NCBI RefSeq assembly: GCF_003024605.1
Contig: NZ_PYJQ01000009.1
Span: forward strand, 372,001-436,000
Source: Rhizobium sp. JAB6
GTDB taxonomy: Bacteria; Pseudomonadota; Alphaproteobacteria; Rhizobiales; Rhizobiaceae
Reading direction: 5' to 3'
Length of the DNA: 64,000 bases
The position numbers were made by a program, and so were the translations under genes. Under the pieces are notes generated by a model. It was not told the origin of the DNA and did no database searches. It worked only from the letters and a program-made list of their open reading frames with translations. This document shows positions 28,695 through 36,672 of this stretch, in pieces. Position 1 is the stretch's first letter; every line of letters begins with the position of its first letter.

Positions 28695-29401
28695 GCGGCG
28701 CGGCGTTCTTTCTCGATCTCGGCATAAGCCGCATTCAGAGCTGCCATGCGCTCGTTGGCGATGGCATGGAACTCTTCCGGCACCCCACGCGACATGAGGC
28801 GATCCGGATGGTTCTCGTAGACGAGGCCGTGGTAGCGGCGGCGAATCGTCGGAAAATCGTCTTGGCGGGAGACGCCGAGCACCTTGTAGGGATCGCGGCC
28901 GCCAACATTGACATGACGCGCCATGATCTGTTCGAACCGCTCCTCGCTCATATGGAAGATTTCGGCGACATGCTGAAGGAAAGCCATTTCCTTCTCATGG
29001 ATCAGGCCGTCGGCCTTGGCGATATGGAAGAGACCGTCAAGCACGTCTTCCAGCACAGGGCAATTCTTCGTGCAGGTTTCGCAAAGGGACGACAGTCGTT
29101 CCGCATAGGCTTCGTAACCGGCTACATCCTGGCGCGCCAGATTGTAGAGACGGGCGACGTTCTTCGCCTGATCGGGCGGGAATTCGAAGATTTCGCGGAA
29201 TGCGTTGACCTCGTTTTCCGTGACCACGCCATCCGCTTTCGCCATTTTGGCGGAAAGAGCGATTATGGCGACGGAAAATGCCACCTTGCGGCGCGTTTCC
29301 GGATCCCCTTCAAAGACGGTACGAATAGCCTCGACGACCGCCGACAGGGCATTGCCGGCAGTGCTACCGATAGCATTCAGCAATTTTTCCCAGAACGACA
29401 T
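28691..29401 (-). CDS. DjlA-like co-chaperone, TerB plus J domain
   Basis: 236 aa protein with an N-terminal TerB/DjlA-type all-helical domain (about residues 35-160; KVAFSVAIIALSAKMAKADG) and a C-terminal J domain (170-236) with the DnaK-activating HPD at 198-200 (YENHPDRL). E. coli DjlA has an N-terminal membrane helix; here there is only an amphipathic stretch (MSFWEKLLNAIGSTAGNALS), so anchoring is uncertain. Four cysteines near 107-114 (CETCTKNC) could bind metal. The 4-base overlap with the amidase gene suggests coupled expression. Confidence 0.88.
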   Translation of the reverse strand: MSFWEKLLNAIGSTAGNALSAVVEAIRTVFEGDPETRRKVAFSVAIIALSAKMAKADGVVTENEVNAFREIFEFPPDQAKNVARLYNLARQDVAGYEAYAERLSSLCETCTKNCPVLEDVLDGLFHIAKADGLIHEKEMAFLQHVAEIFHMSEERFEQIMARHVNVGGRDPYKVLGVSRQDDFPTIRRRYHGLVYENHPDRLMSRGVPEEFHAIANERMAALNAAYAEIEKERRAA

Positions 29402-29676
29402 GCCGGTCTCGATATCCTACTCAAACAGTAGAACACCTTGATCAAATAATGGTTGCCATTGCAAGCAGTCCATTCGTCGCAAGCGCGAAAACACTTTTCA
29501 CAATTTGGTAATGATGCTGCATTGCAAGCGGCCGTCCAATCGGCCCTGCCCGGCCTTGGAGGCCGAAACAAACCGCCGATTTCTTAAATTCTTTACTTTA
29601 CACCCATGTCCGCCTGTCGCATCCATTCCCACCGCAACCACTGACATGATGCAGCATGACTGCAAGGAGGATCCCC

Positions 29677-30888
29677 ATGGCCAAACAGAAAGTCGCAATG
29701 CTCACTGCCGGCGGATTGGCGCCCTGCCTTTCGTCTGCCGTTGGCGGGCTGATCCAGCGCTATAGCGATGTGGCACCTGACCTCGACATAGTAGCCTATC
29801 GCTCGGGCTACCAGGGAGTTCTGCTGGGAGACAGCATCGAAATCACTCCGGCCATGCGGGAAAAGGCCTATCTGCTGCACCGTTACGGCGGCTCGCCGAT
29901 CGGCAACAGCCGTGTCAAGCTCACCAACATCGCCGATTGCGTCAAGCGCGGCCTCGTCAAGGAAGGCGAAAACCCGCTACGCGTCGCTGCCGAACGGCTC
30001 GCTTCCGACGGGGTGACCATTCTTCACACGATCGGCGGCGACGACACCAACACGACCGCTGCCGATCTTGCCGCCTATCTGGGCGCCAATGGCTACGACC
30101 TGACCGTCGTCGGCTTACCGAAAACCGTTGACAACGACGTCGTGCCGATCCGCCAGTCCCTCGGCGCCTGGACGGCAGCCGAAGTCGGCGCGGACTTCTT
30201 CGACAATGTCAGCAACGAACAGACCGCCGCCCCGAAGACGCTCGTCATCCATGAAGTGATGGGCCGCCACTGTGGCTGGCTGACCGCGGCAACCGCGCGC
30301 GCCTACATTCAGAAGACCAGCGCCAACGAATATGTCGAAGGCTTCATGATGAATGCCGATTTGAAGCGCATCGACGGCCTCTATTTGCCGGAAATGTCAT
30401 TCGATATCGAAGCTGAAGGCGAACGCCTGCGCTCCATCATGGAAAAGACCGGTCAGGTGACGCTGTTCGTTTCGGAAGGCGCAGGCCTCGATGCGATCGT
30501 CGCCGAACGCGAGGCGGCTGGGGAGACCGTCAAGCGCGATGCCTTCGGTCACGTGAAGATCGACACTATCAATGTCGGCGGCTGGTTCCAGAAGCAATTC
30601 GCGGCCATCATCGGCGCCGAACGCTCGATGGTGCAGAAATCAGGCTATTTCGCACGCTCCGCCCCTGCAAACGGCGAGGACCTCCGCCTGATCCAGAGCA
30701 TGGTCGACCTGGCGGTGGAAAACGCCCTCAATAAGGTGTCGGGCGTCACGGGACATGATGAAGGTCAGGGCGGCAAACTGCGCGTCATCGAGTTTCCGCG
30801 TATCAAGGGCGGCAAAGCCTTCGACATCTCCGCGCCCTGGTTTGCCGAGGTCATGGCGCATATCGGGCAGAAATACACACAGGCCTGA
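29677..30888 (+). CDS. pfp: Pyrophosphate-dependent 6-phosphofructokinase
   Basis: Interconverts fructose 6-phosphate and fructose 1,6-bisphosphate using PPi rather than ATP. The 403 aa protein has two discriminating PPi signatures: GGDD at 120-123 (ATP enzymes have GGDG) and PKTVDND at 148-154 (ATP enzymes have PGT-DND). It also has MGRHCGWLTAATA and the C-terminal substrate site. AAGGAGG lies 6 bases upstream of the ATG at 29677, deciding against the ATG seven codons earlier. It is divergent from the djlA-like gene, with a 275-base promoter region. The reaction is reversible and many rhizobia lack ATP-PFK, so a gluconeogenic role is possible. Confidence 0.95.
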   Translation: MAKQKVAMLTAGGLAPCLSSAVGGLIQRYSDVAPDLDIVAYRSGYQGVLLGDSIEITPAMREKAYLLHRYGGSPIGNSRVKLTNIADCVKRGLVKEGENPLRVAAERLASDGVTILHTIGGDDTNTTAADLAAYLGANGYDLTVVGLPKTVDNDVVPIRQSLGAWTAAEVGADFFDNVSNEQTAAPKTLVIHEVMGRHCGWLTAATARAYIQKTSANEYVEGFMMNADLKRIDGLYLPEMSFDIEAEGERLRSIMEKTGQVTLFVSEGAGLDAIVAEREAAGETVKRDAFGHVKIDTINVGGWFQKQFAAIIGAERSMVQKSGYFARSAPANGEDLRLIQSMVDLAVENALNKVSGVTGHDEGQGGKLRVIEFPRIKGGKAFDISAPWFAEVMAHIGQKYTQA

Positions 30889-30906
30889 TCGATCGGTGAT
30901 CACGGA

Positions 30907-30941
30907 CTGATTGACGATCAGGCGGCCCGATTGTCAATCAG
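30907..30941. repeat. Inverted repeat CTGATTGAC / GTCAATCAG
   Basis: Perfect 9-base arms at 30907-30915 and 30933-30941 with a 17-base spacer, between pfp and the LysE gene. There is no T tract, so it is more like an operator or weak hairpin than a terminator. It could control the exporter downstream. Confidence 0.4.
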
Positions 30942-31006
30942 TTGAGTTGACGGATTGCTAATCCGATGTCTTTGCTGGCGGCGAAATAGGAATAGAGGAG
31001 GATTCT

Positions 31007-31642
31007 ATGTCCATCGAAACCTGGCTCGCTTTCGCCGCCGCATCCTGCATCATGCTGGCCATACCGGGTCCGACCATTCTCCTTGTCATATCCTACGCAC
31101 TGGGCCACGGCCGCAAAACGGCGCTGGCCACGGTGACCGGCGTAACGCTCGGCGATTTCACGGCAATGACCGCTTCGCTCGCCGGCCTCGGCGCTCTCCT
31201 TGCCACATCGGCGACACTATTCACGATTCTGAAACTGATCGGCGCAGCCTACCTCGTTTTCCTCGGAATCAAGCTCTGGAGAGCCCCTATTGTGACAGGT
31301 CCAATAGGCGACAATGACAATCTCCCAGAGGAAAAACCGTTAAAAATTCTCCTACACTCATATGTTGTAACGGCTCTAAACCCGAAGAGTATCGTCTTCT
31401 TCGTTGCGTTCGTTCCGCAATTTCTCGATATGTCGAAGCCATTTCTTCAGCAAACGCTTATTCTGGAGGCAACTTTCCTCACTTTGGCGGCCTTGAACTC
31501 ACTTATTTACGTGTTCGTCGCCGACATGGCACGCGGCTTCATCCGCAAGGCAAGCGTGCAACGCGCCGTCAACAGAACGGGGGGAACGCTGTTGATTGCA
31601 GCCGGCGCAGTGACCGCCGGATATCGCCGGATGGCCGCCTGA
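31007..31642 (+). CDS. LysE/RhtB-family amino acid exporter
   Basis: Inner-membrane exporter of 211 aa with about six hydrophobic segments. Family marks: N-terminal CIMLAIPGPTILLVISYALGHGRK (the P-GP motif of LysE/Rht proteins), GVTLGDFTAMTASLAGLGALL and LKLIGAAYLVFLGIKLWR, then ALNPKSIVFFVAFVPQFLD in the second half. GAGGAGG-like purines precede the ATG. No LysR-type regulator is adjacent, so the substrate cannot be inferred; homoserine lactones, threonine and lysine are family substrates. Confidence 0.92.
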   Translation: MSIETWLAFAAASCIMLAIPGPTILLVISYALGHGRKTALATVTGVTLGDFTAMTASLAGLGALLATSATLFTILKLIGAAYLVFLGIKLWRAPIVTGPIGDNDNLPEEKPLKILLHSYVVTALNPKSIVFFVAFVPQFLDMSKPFLQQTLILEATFLTLAALNSLIYVFVADMARGFIRKASVQRAVNRTGGTLLIAAGAVTAGYRRMAA

Positions 31643-31702
31643 GGCGGTGCAGGGTTGCGGCGCGATCACGGATAGGTTAATGGGGATTCATAATTTTATC
31701 GA

Positions 31703-31738
31703 TCCTGTGACCGAATTTGGCGGTCCTGTGGCCGAATT
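31703..31738. repeat. 15-base direct repeat, 21-base period
   Basis: TCCTGTGACCGAATT (31703-31717) and TCCTGTGGCCGAATT (31724-31738) differ at one base and are offset by 21 bases, two helical turns. They end 38 bases before the ATG of the lipoprotein transglycosylase, so they could bind a dimeric regulator on one face of the DNA near its promoter. Confidence 0.5.
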
Positions 31739-31776
31739 GCATCGAAATTTGGTTTGGTTTTTTCGAAAGTGACAGA

Positions 31777-32931
31777 ATGGTAACGATCGGATTTCCCAGC
31801 CTGAAGCGCAGCGTTGCCTTGTCGGCAATGATGTGCGGCGCTCTCGCCGGGTGCGCAAGCACTCAGCAGCAGCAGACCTCTCAGGCAGAACTCCCGTCGG
31901 CACACACCAACGTGCCGCATCCGAATACGACCCTGACCGCCACCGGCACGGCCGCGCCTGCAGGCGGCGTCGCAATCGCCGCGGTATCGCCGAATTTCAT
32001 TGGTCCGCGGCAGCCTCAACAAACAGCAGTGGCAAAGGCCGGTCGCGTTGTTCCGGCTACGACAAATGTTGCGGCTGCAAGCCAGCAGCAGATGGACGCA
32101 GGGCGTTTCGGCACGCCTGTTACGAGCGCTGCCAATCAGGGAACCGCCGCAATCGCTGCGGCAACGGGCGTTCCAGCTGCCGGCACCTCAGCCGCAGCAG
32201 CCTATGCCGCGTCCGACGTACCGCTGGTGCCTTCCGTAGTCGCCATTCCGATGCCCAATCCGGCGCGTCCGGGCGATGCCGCGCTCGCGCCGGCCTCCTC
32301 CTCAGTGGCTCAGAGCCAGCCGGCCATTCCGATGACATCGGATCTAGCAGCCATTCAGGTCGCCGTGCCGACACCGCGTCCGGGCTCGGCGCCGCAGGCA
32401 GAAGTCGCCTTCGCCACGCCCGCGCAGATCGGTGTTCCACGCTATGCGGACAACCGCATGCATTACGACTTCAATTTCGACAGCAGCGGTCCGACGGTCG
32501 TTCCGGCCGTCATGACCACCAGCAATACTCCGAATTACGATTCCGATGTTCCCACCGTGGAAAAGAGCTACGTTTCGAAGCTTATTCAGAAATACGCCAA
32601 GCTTTACGAGATTCCGGAATCCTTGATCCATCGCGTCGTTCATCGCGAAAGCCGCTACAATCCGAAAGCCTATAACCGCGCTGGATATTTCGGCTTGATG
32701 CAGATCAAGTATAACACGGCCAAATCCATGGGCTATGAAGGCCCGCCTTCCGGTCTCCTCGACGCCGAAACCAACATTAAATACGCCGCCAAGTATCTGC
32801 GCGGCGCCTGGATGACGGCAGACAGCAAGGCTCAAAACAAGGAAGCCAGCGCCGTCCAGCTTTATGCCCGTGGCTATTACTATGACGCCAAGCGCAAGGG
32901 CCTGACGGACGTCGCCAACGGCGATTACTGA
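31777..32931 (+). CDS. Lipoprotein lytic transglycosylase, SLT domain
   Basis: 384 aa outer-membrane or periplasmic lipoprotein. From the ATG at 31777 there is a signal peptide with lipobox LAGC (lipidated Cys26), then about 220 residues of Ala/Gln/Pro-rich low-complexity linker (QQQQTSQAE; PAAGTSAAAAYAA), and a C-terminal SLT domain (about 265-384). Landmarks are the catalytic Glu in IHRVVHRESRYNP, GYFGLMQIKYNTAKSMGYEG and LDAETNIKYAAKYLRGAW. The linker would span from the membrane to the wall. An earlier in-frame ATG at 31717 is disfavoured because it buries the signal peptide. Confidence 0.9.
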   Translation: MVTIGFPSLKRSVALSAMMCGALAGCASTQQQQTSQAELPSAHTNVPHPNTTLTATGTAAPAGGVAIAAVSPNFIGPRQPQQTAVAKAGRVVPATTNVAAASQQQMDAGRFGTPVTSAANQGTAAIAAATGVPAAGTSAAAAYAASDVPLVPSVVAIPMPNPARPGDAALAPASSSVAQSQPAIPMTSDLAAIQVAVPTPRPGSAPQAEVAFATPAQIGVPRYADNRMHYDFNFDSSGPTVVPAVMTTSNTPNYDSDVPTVEKSYVSKLIQKYAKLYEIPESLIHRVVHRESRYNPKAYNRAGYFGLMQIKYNTAKSMGYEGPPSGLLDAETNIKYAAKYLRGAWMTADSKAQNKEASAVQLYARGYYYDAKRKGLTDVANGDY

Positions 32932-32958
32932 TTTATCGGAATAGGCTGAAAAGCCGGT

Positions 32959-34347
32959 CTAATTCGTGGCCGGCTTTATCACACCCATGATCCGCTTTAC
33001 CAGAATTTGCGGCCGATAGTCCGCCCAGACCGGCGTCAGGCCCATTCGTACGACGACGAGATTGGCAGACGGGACGATTGCGACCGTTTGACCGTCGTGA
33101 CCGGTCATCCAGAAAGTGTCCGCAGGCAGACCGAATTGGGCATTCAAGCCGCCAGGACCCGCAAGCCAGGTCTGAACCTGCGAGTAGATGCCCTCTGAGG
33201 CATTCGTCGGCGTACGCATGGCGCCGACGAAACCCTCCGGCAGCAGGCGATGCCCATTCCAAACCCCATCCTGCAGCAGAAACAGGCCAAAGCGCGCCCA
33301 GTCGCGAGCGCTGGCATAGAGATAGGAACTGCCGACGAAGGTGCCGCGCTCGTCGGCCTCGAAAACGGCGCTTGACATGCCGAGCGGTCCGAAAAGCGCC
33401 TCGCGCGGATAGGAGACGGCGGCGCTCAGATTGGGCAGCCGGTTCATCCAGAGGCGCGAAAGCAGCGCTGCCGTACCGCTGGAATAGCTGAAACGTTCGC
33501 CCGGCGCTGCTACCTGACGCGCATCGGCTGCGAGGCTGGTTACGTCCGCATCGAGATAGAGCATGCGCGTTACATCCGATACGGTGCCATATGACTCGTT
33601 GAAGGCAAGGCCGCTTTCCATGGCGAGAAGATCGCTGAGCTTGATGTTCTTGCGCGAATCCTCGCTCCATTGCGGCAGAAGATTCTGATCGTCGAAGGAC
33701 ATGCGCCCAGCCAGCATGAGCCGGCCGATGATGGCGGCATTGACCGTTTTCGTCATTGACCAGCCGATCAGCGGCGTCCCCTTGCTAAAGCCGTCGCCAT
33801 AGGTCTCGCCGACGATACGGCCATCCTTGACAACGACGATCGCCCGCATGGCCGGCCCGGCGAGATCCGGATTCGATATGATATCGGCAAGCTTCTTGCC
33901 GACATCCCCCTGACCGAGGTTTACCGTATCCCCATCGGGCCACACTGCATCGTTCTTCGGCGCCTTGACCTTATTGAGGAAGACGGCGCTGCGAGCCGTT
34001 TGCAGATCACCGTCCGGCACCAGCGCGCAGCCGAGCGCACCGCGATAGAGCGCCCGGTTCGGCGCGAACAATCCCAGGAACCGCGCCGTCACCACGCCCT
34101 CGTCGCGGTCGACATAAACGCGAATGAGCTTCAATGCCGGATTGCCGGGAGCCTGTACATCCTCCTCCATCACCTTGTCCGGGTCCCGTTTGGCCACGAA
34201 CGTATTGGAGCAGACGATCTTTGCCGCGTAGCCATCGCCCACCTTCAGCAATTCCGGCGGATAAAGAGAGAGCCAGACGGCCCCGCCGGCGACAATGATC
34301 AGCAGCAGAACGATAAGAGCCCCGATCACTCTCGATATCAAACGCAT
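32959..34347 (-). CDS. Membrane-anchored serine hydrolase, class C beta-lactamase fold
   Basis: 462 aa protein with an N-terminal membrane helix (VIGALIVLLLIIVAGGAVW), a domain of about 140 residues that I do not recognise, and a beta-lactamase/DD-peptidase fold from about 160. Catalytic motifs are SMTK (S197-K200), YSS (Y288-S290, the YxN position) and HDG near the C-terminus (the KTG position). Such proteins are usually esterases or D-aminopeptidases, not antibiotic hydrolases. The stop is close to the convergent transglycosylase gene end; the start faces btaA. Function unknown beyond the fold. Confidence 0.85.
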   Translation of the reverse strand: MRLISRVIGALIVLLLIIVAGGAVWLSLYPPELLKVGDGYAAKIVCSNTFVAKRDPDKVMEEDVQAPGNPALKLIRVYVDRDEGVVTARFLGLFAPNRALYRGALGCALVPDGDLQTARSAVFLNKVKAPKNDAVWPDGDTVNLGQGDVGKKLADIISNPDLAGPAMRAIVVVKDGRIVGETYGDGFSKGTPLIGWSMTKTVNAAIIGRLMLAGRMSFDDQNLLPQWSEDSRKNIKLSDLLAMESGLAFNESYGTVSDVTRMLYLDADVTSLAADARQVAAPGERFSYSSGTAALLSRLWMNRLPNLSAAVSYPREALFGPLGMSSAVFEADERGTFVGSSYLYASARDWARFGLFLLQDGVWNGHRLLPEGFVGAMRTPTNASEGIYSQVQTWLAGPGGLNAQFGLPADTFWMTGHDGQTVAIVPSANLVVVRMGLTPVWADYRPQILVKRIMGVIKPATN

Positions 34348-34472
34348 GTCACATACTCTCCCGAAAGTTAGGCGGAGACAATCAGGAAACGCAGCAAGAT
34401 GAAAGACCCATGATGGTCAGGGCTCCTCAAATATGTGCAAGGACGCTTCTCCGCCGAATCTGCCAACAGCCC

Positions 34473-34490
34473 GCGTCATCAGACTGTAGC
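34473..34490 (+). promoter_or_regulatory. Candidate Pho box upstream of btaA
   Basis: GCGTCAT-CAGA-CTGTAGC resembles the PhoB half-site repeat CTGTCAT-N4-CTGTCAT, with 9 of 14 half-site bases matching and the correct 11-base period. It sits 50 bases before the btaA ATG. The match is moderate, but betaine-lipid synthesis is known to be induced by phosphate limitation through PhoB in Sinorhizobium. Confidence 0.4.
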
Positions 34491-34539
34491 ATTGCCGGGT
34501 TAAACGCCCTGAACTTCACAAATCGGTGACAGGACTCAG

Positions 34540-35787
34540 ATGACGGAATTCGCCCCGGATGCCGGTCTCCAAAAGAACCGGAAACTCAAGGACGCTCTGC
34601 TGCAGCACAAGGCACTGTCTAAAGCGGGTCTCTCCGAGCGCCTGTTCGGAATGCTGTTTTCCGGCCTTGTCTATCCGCAGATCTGGGAAGATCCGGATAT
34701 CGATATGGAGGCGATGGAGCTGCAGGCACATCATCGCATCGTCACCATCGGTTCGGGCGGATGCAACATGCTCGCCTACCTCTCGCAAAACCCGGCCTCC
34801 ATCGACGTCGTCGACCTCAATCGCCACCATATCGCCCTCAACAAGCTGAAACTCGCCGCCTTCCGACTGCTTCCGGGCCATGCTGATCTGGTGCGCTTCT
34901 TCGGAACGCCCGATATTGCGGCCAATAGCCAGGCCTACGACCAGTTCATCGCGCCGCGCCTTGACGCCGCAACGGCTGACTACTGGAACGGTCGGGATCT
35001 CTATGCTCGGCGCCGCATCACGGTGTTCAATCGCAATATCTACAAGACGGGCCTTCTCGGCCGCTTTATCGGCGCTGCCCACATATTGGCGCGCCTGCAC
35101 GGCGTTCGCCTCGAAAAGATGACGGAAGCCCGCACCATGCGCGAGCAACGGCAGTTCTTCGAAGAGGAGATCGCGCCGATCTTCGACAAGCCGGCGGTTC
35201 GCTGGCTGCTCGGCCGTAAGAGCTCACTCTTCGGCCTCGGCATCCCGCCGCAGCAATATGACGAGCTTGCCAGCCTCGCGGGCGACGATTCCATTTCCGC
35301 TGTGCTGAAGCACCGTCTTGAAAAGCTCGCCTGTCATTTCCCGATGCGCGACAATTACTTTGCCTGGCAGGCGTTCTCCCGGCGCTACGCTGCCCAGCAC
35401 CAAGGCCCCCTGCCCACCTATCTGAAGCCGGAGCACTATGCGGCGATCCGGGCCAATGCCGACCGTGTGAGCGTCCATCACGCCAATTTCACCGAGCTTC
35501 TCGCTTCGAAGCCCGCCGCCTCGCGCGATCGCTATGTCCTCCTCGATGCGCAGGACTGGATGACCGACGAGCAGCTCAACGGCCTTTGGGCGGAGATAAC
35601 CCGTACGGCCCGCGAAGATGCCCGCGTCATCTTCCGCACGGCGGCCGAAAAGAGCATCATCGAAGGCCGCCTTTCTCCGGCGATCCGCGATCAGTGGGTC
35701 TATTTCGAAGAGCGTTCGCAGGAGCTCAATGTTCGTGATCGTTCGGCCATCTACGGCGGCTTCCACATCTACGGGAAAAAAGCGTGA
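34540..35787 (+). CDS. btaA: DAG 3-amino-3-carboxypropyltransferase BtaA
   Basis: First enzyme of betaine lipid (DGTS) synthesis: transfers the aminocarboxypropyl group of SAM to diacylglycerol, giving diacylglycerylhomoserine. The 415 aa length and the sequence features FGMLFSGLVYPQIWEDPDIDMEAM, VTIGSGGCNMLAYLS and DVVDLNRHHIALNKLKL (SAM-binding fold), and LLDAQDWMTDEQLNGLWAEI fit the DUF3419/BtaA family. The stop overlaps the GTG start of the adjacent methyltransferase gene by 4 bases, the standard btaA-btaB arrangement. The product replaces phospholipid when phosphate is scarce. Confidence 0.92.
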   Translation: MTEFAPDAGLQKNRKLKDALLQHKALSKAGLSERLFGMLFSGLVYPQIWEDPDIDMEAMELQAHHRIVTIGSGGCNMLAYLSQNPASIDVVDLNRHHIALNKLKLAAFRLLPGHADLVRFFGTPDIAANSQAYDQFIAPRLDAATADYWNGRDLYARRRITVFNRNIYKTGLLGRFIGAAHILARLHGVRLEKMTEARTMREQRQFFEEEIAPIFDKPAVRWLLGRKSSLFGLGIPPQQYDELASLAGDDSISAVLKHRLEKLACHFPMRDNYFAWQAFSRRYAAQHQGPLPTYLKPEHYAAIRANADRVSVHHANFTELLASKPAASRDRYVLLDAQDWMTDEQLNGLWAEITRTAREDARVIFRTAAEKSIIEGRLSPAIRDQWVYFEERSQELNVRDRSAIYGGFHIYGKKA

Positions 35788-36458
35788 GCCAGGCGGGTAC
35801 GGGCATAGAAGCCAGCGATAACAATCACGCCAAGCTGATGGACGGCATGTATCGCTATCAGCGCCACATCTATGACCTGACCCGCAAGTATTACCTGTTC
35901 GGCCGCGATCGAACGATCGAACAGCTGAATGTTCCCGTCGGCGGCTCGCTTCTGGAAGTGGGCTGCGGCACGGGCCGCAATATGCTGCTCGCCTGTCGGC
36001 GCTTCCCCTCGGCCCACCTATATGGCCTTGATATTTCACAGGAAATGCTGATCTCGGCACGCAGCAATTTCCGCGGCTTGAAGCAGATGCCCGATTTTCG
36101 CGTTGCCGACGCCACTGCTTTTTCGCCCGCCGATTTCGGCGCTGAAGGGTTCGACCGCGTCATGGTTTCCTATGCGCTGTCGATGATCCCGGACTGGACA
36201 AGCGCTATCGACGCGTCCCTCGATGCGGTCGCGCCGGGCGGCGAGCTTCACATCGTCGATTTCGGCCAGCAGGAGGGACTGCCACGCTGGTTCCGGGCCA
36301 TGCTCAAGGGTTGGCTGAAGAAATTCCACGTCACTCCCCGCGCCGATCTTCTGATGGTGCTCGAAGAAAAGGCTGCAGCACGGGGCATGTCGGTGAAAAC
36401 CGAAAAGATCGGCCATGGCTATGCCTGGCGGGCCGTGGCGACCCGGCGCGGCGCCTGA
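35784..36458 (+). CDS. btaB: DGTS-forming N-methyltransferase BtaB
   Basis: Class I SAM methyltransferase of 224 aa that trimethylates diacylglycerylhomoserine to DGTS. Motif I is SLLEVGCGTGRNML, motif II/III FDRVMVSYALSMIPDW, and the C-terminal part reads LHIVDFGQQEGLPRWFRAML. It starts with GTG in the GTGA overlap with btaA, so the two are translationally coupled. Without btaA next door this would be called only a generic methyltransferase. Confidence 0.9.
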   Translation: MSQAGTGIEASDNNHAKLMDGMYRYQRHIYDLTRKYYLFGRDRTIEQLNVPVGGSLLEVGCGTGRNMLLACRRFPSAHLYGLDISQEMLISARSNFRGLKQMPDFRVADATAFSPADFGAEGFDRVMVSYALSMIPDWTSAIDASLDAVAPGGELHIVDFGQQEGLPRWFRAMLKGWLKKFHVTPRADLLMVLEEKAAARGMSVKTEKIGHGYAWRAVATRRGA

Positions 36459-36672
36459 GCGGCGGTAGATTCCCGCGCAAAATCCGGCCGCGGAGGGCTT
36501 CAAGCATGAGAATTTGCTTGAAGATAACGCATTTTTTACGTTGATATGGTGAATAAAGTGGCAAGACCAGCTGGCAACGGTATGGTCTGCCGCTCTTTCG
36601 GATTCTCGGGGACCACATTACGGAAGCCAAGTCTTGGGGCAGCAAGATCACTCGGGCCATAACAGGATATCC

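Noticed and set aside
29604..29642. Very short His-rich ORF ahead of pfp, considered as a leader peptide
   Set aside because: No ribosome site, no attenuator hairpin pair, and histidine codons have no link to phosphofructokinase.
36546..36662. 38-codon ORF upstream of the GH25 gene
   Set aside because: No ribosome site before its ATG and no hydrophobic or conserved feature; probably chance.
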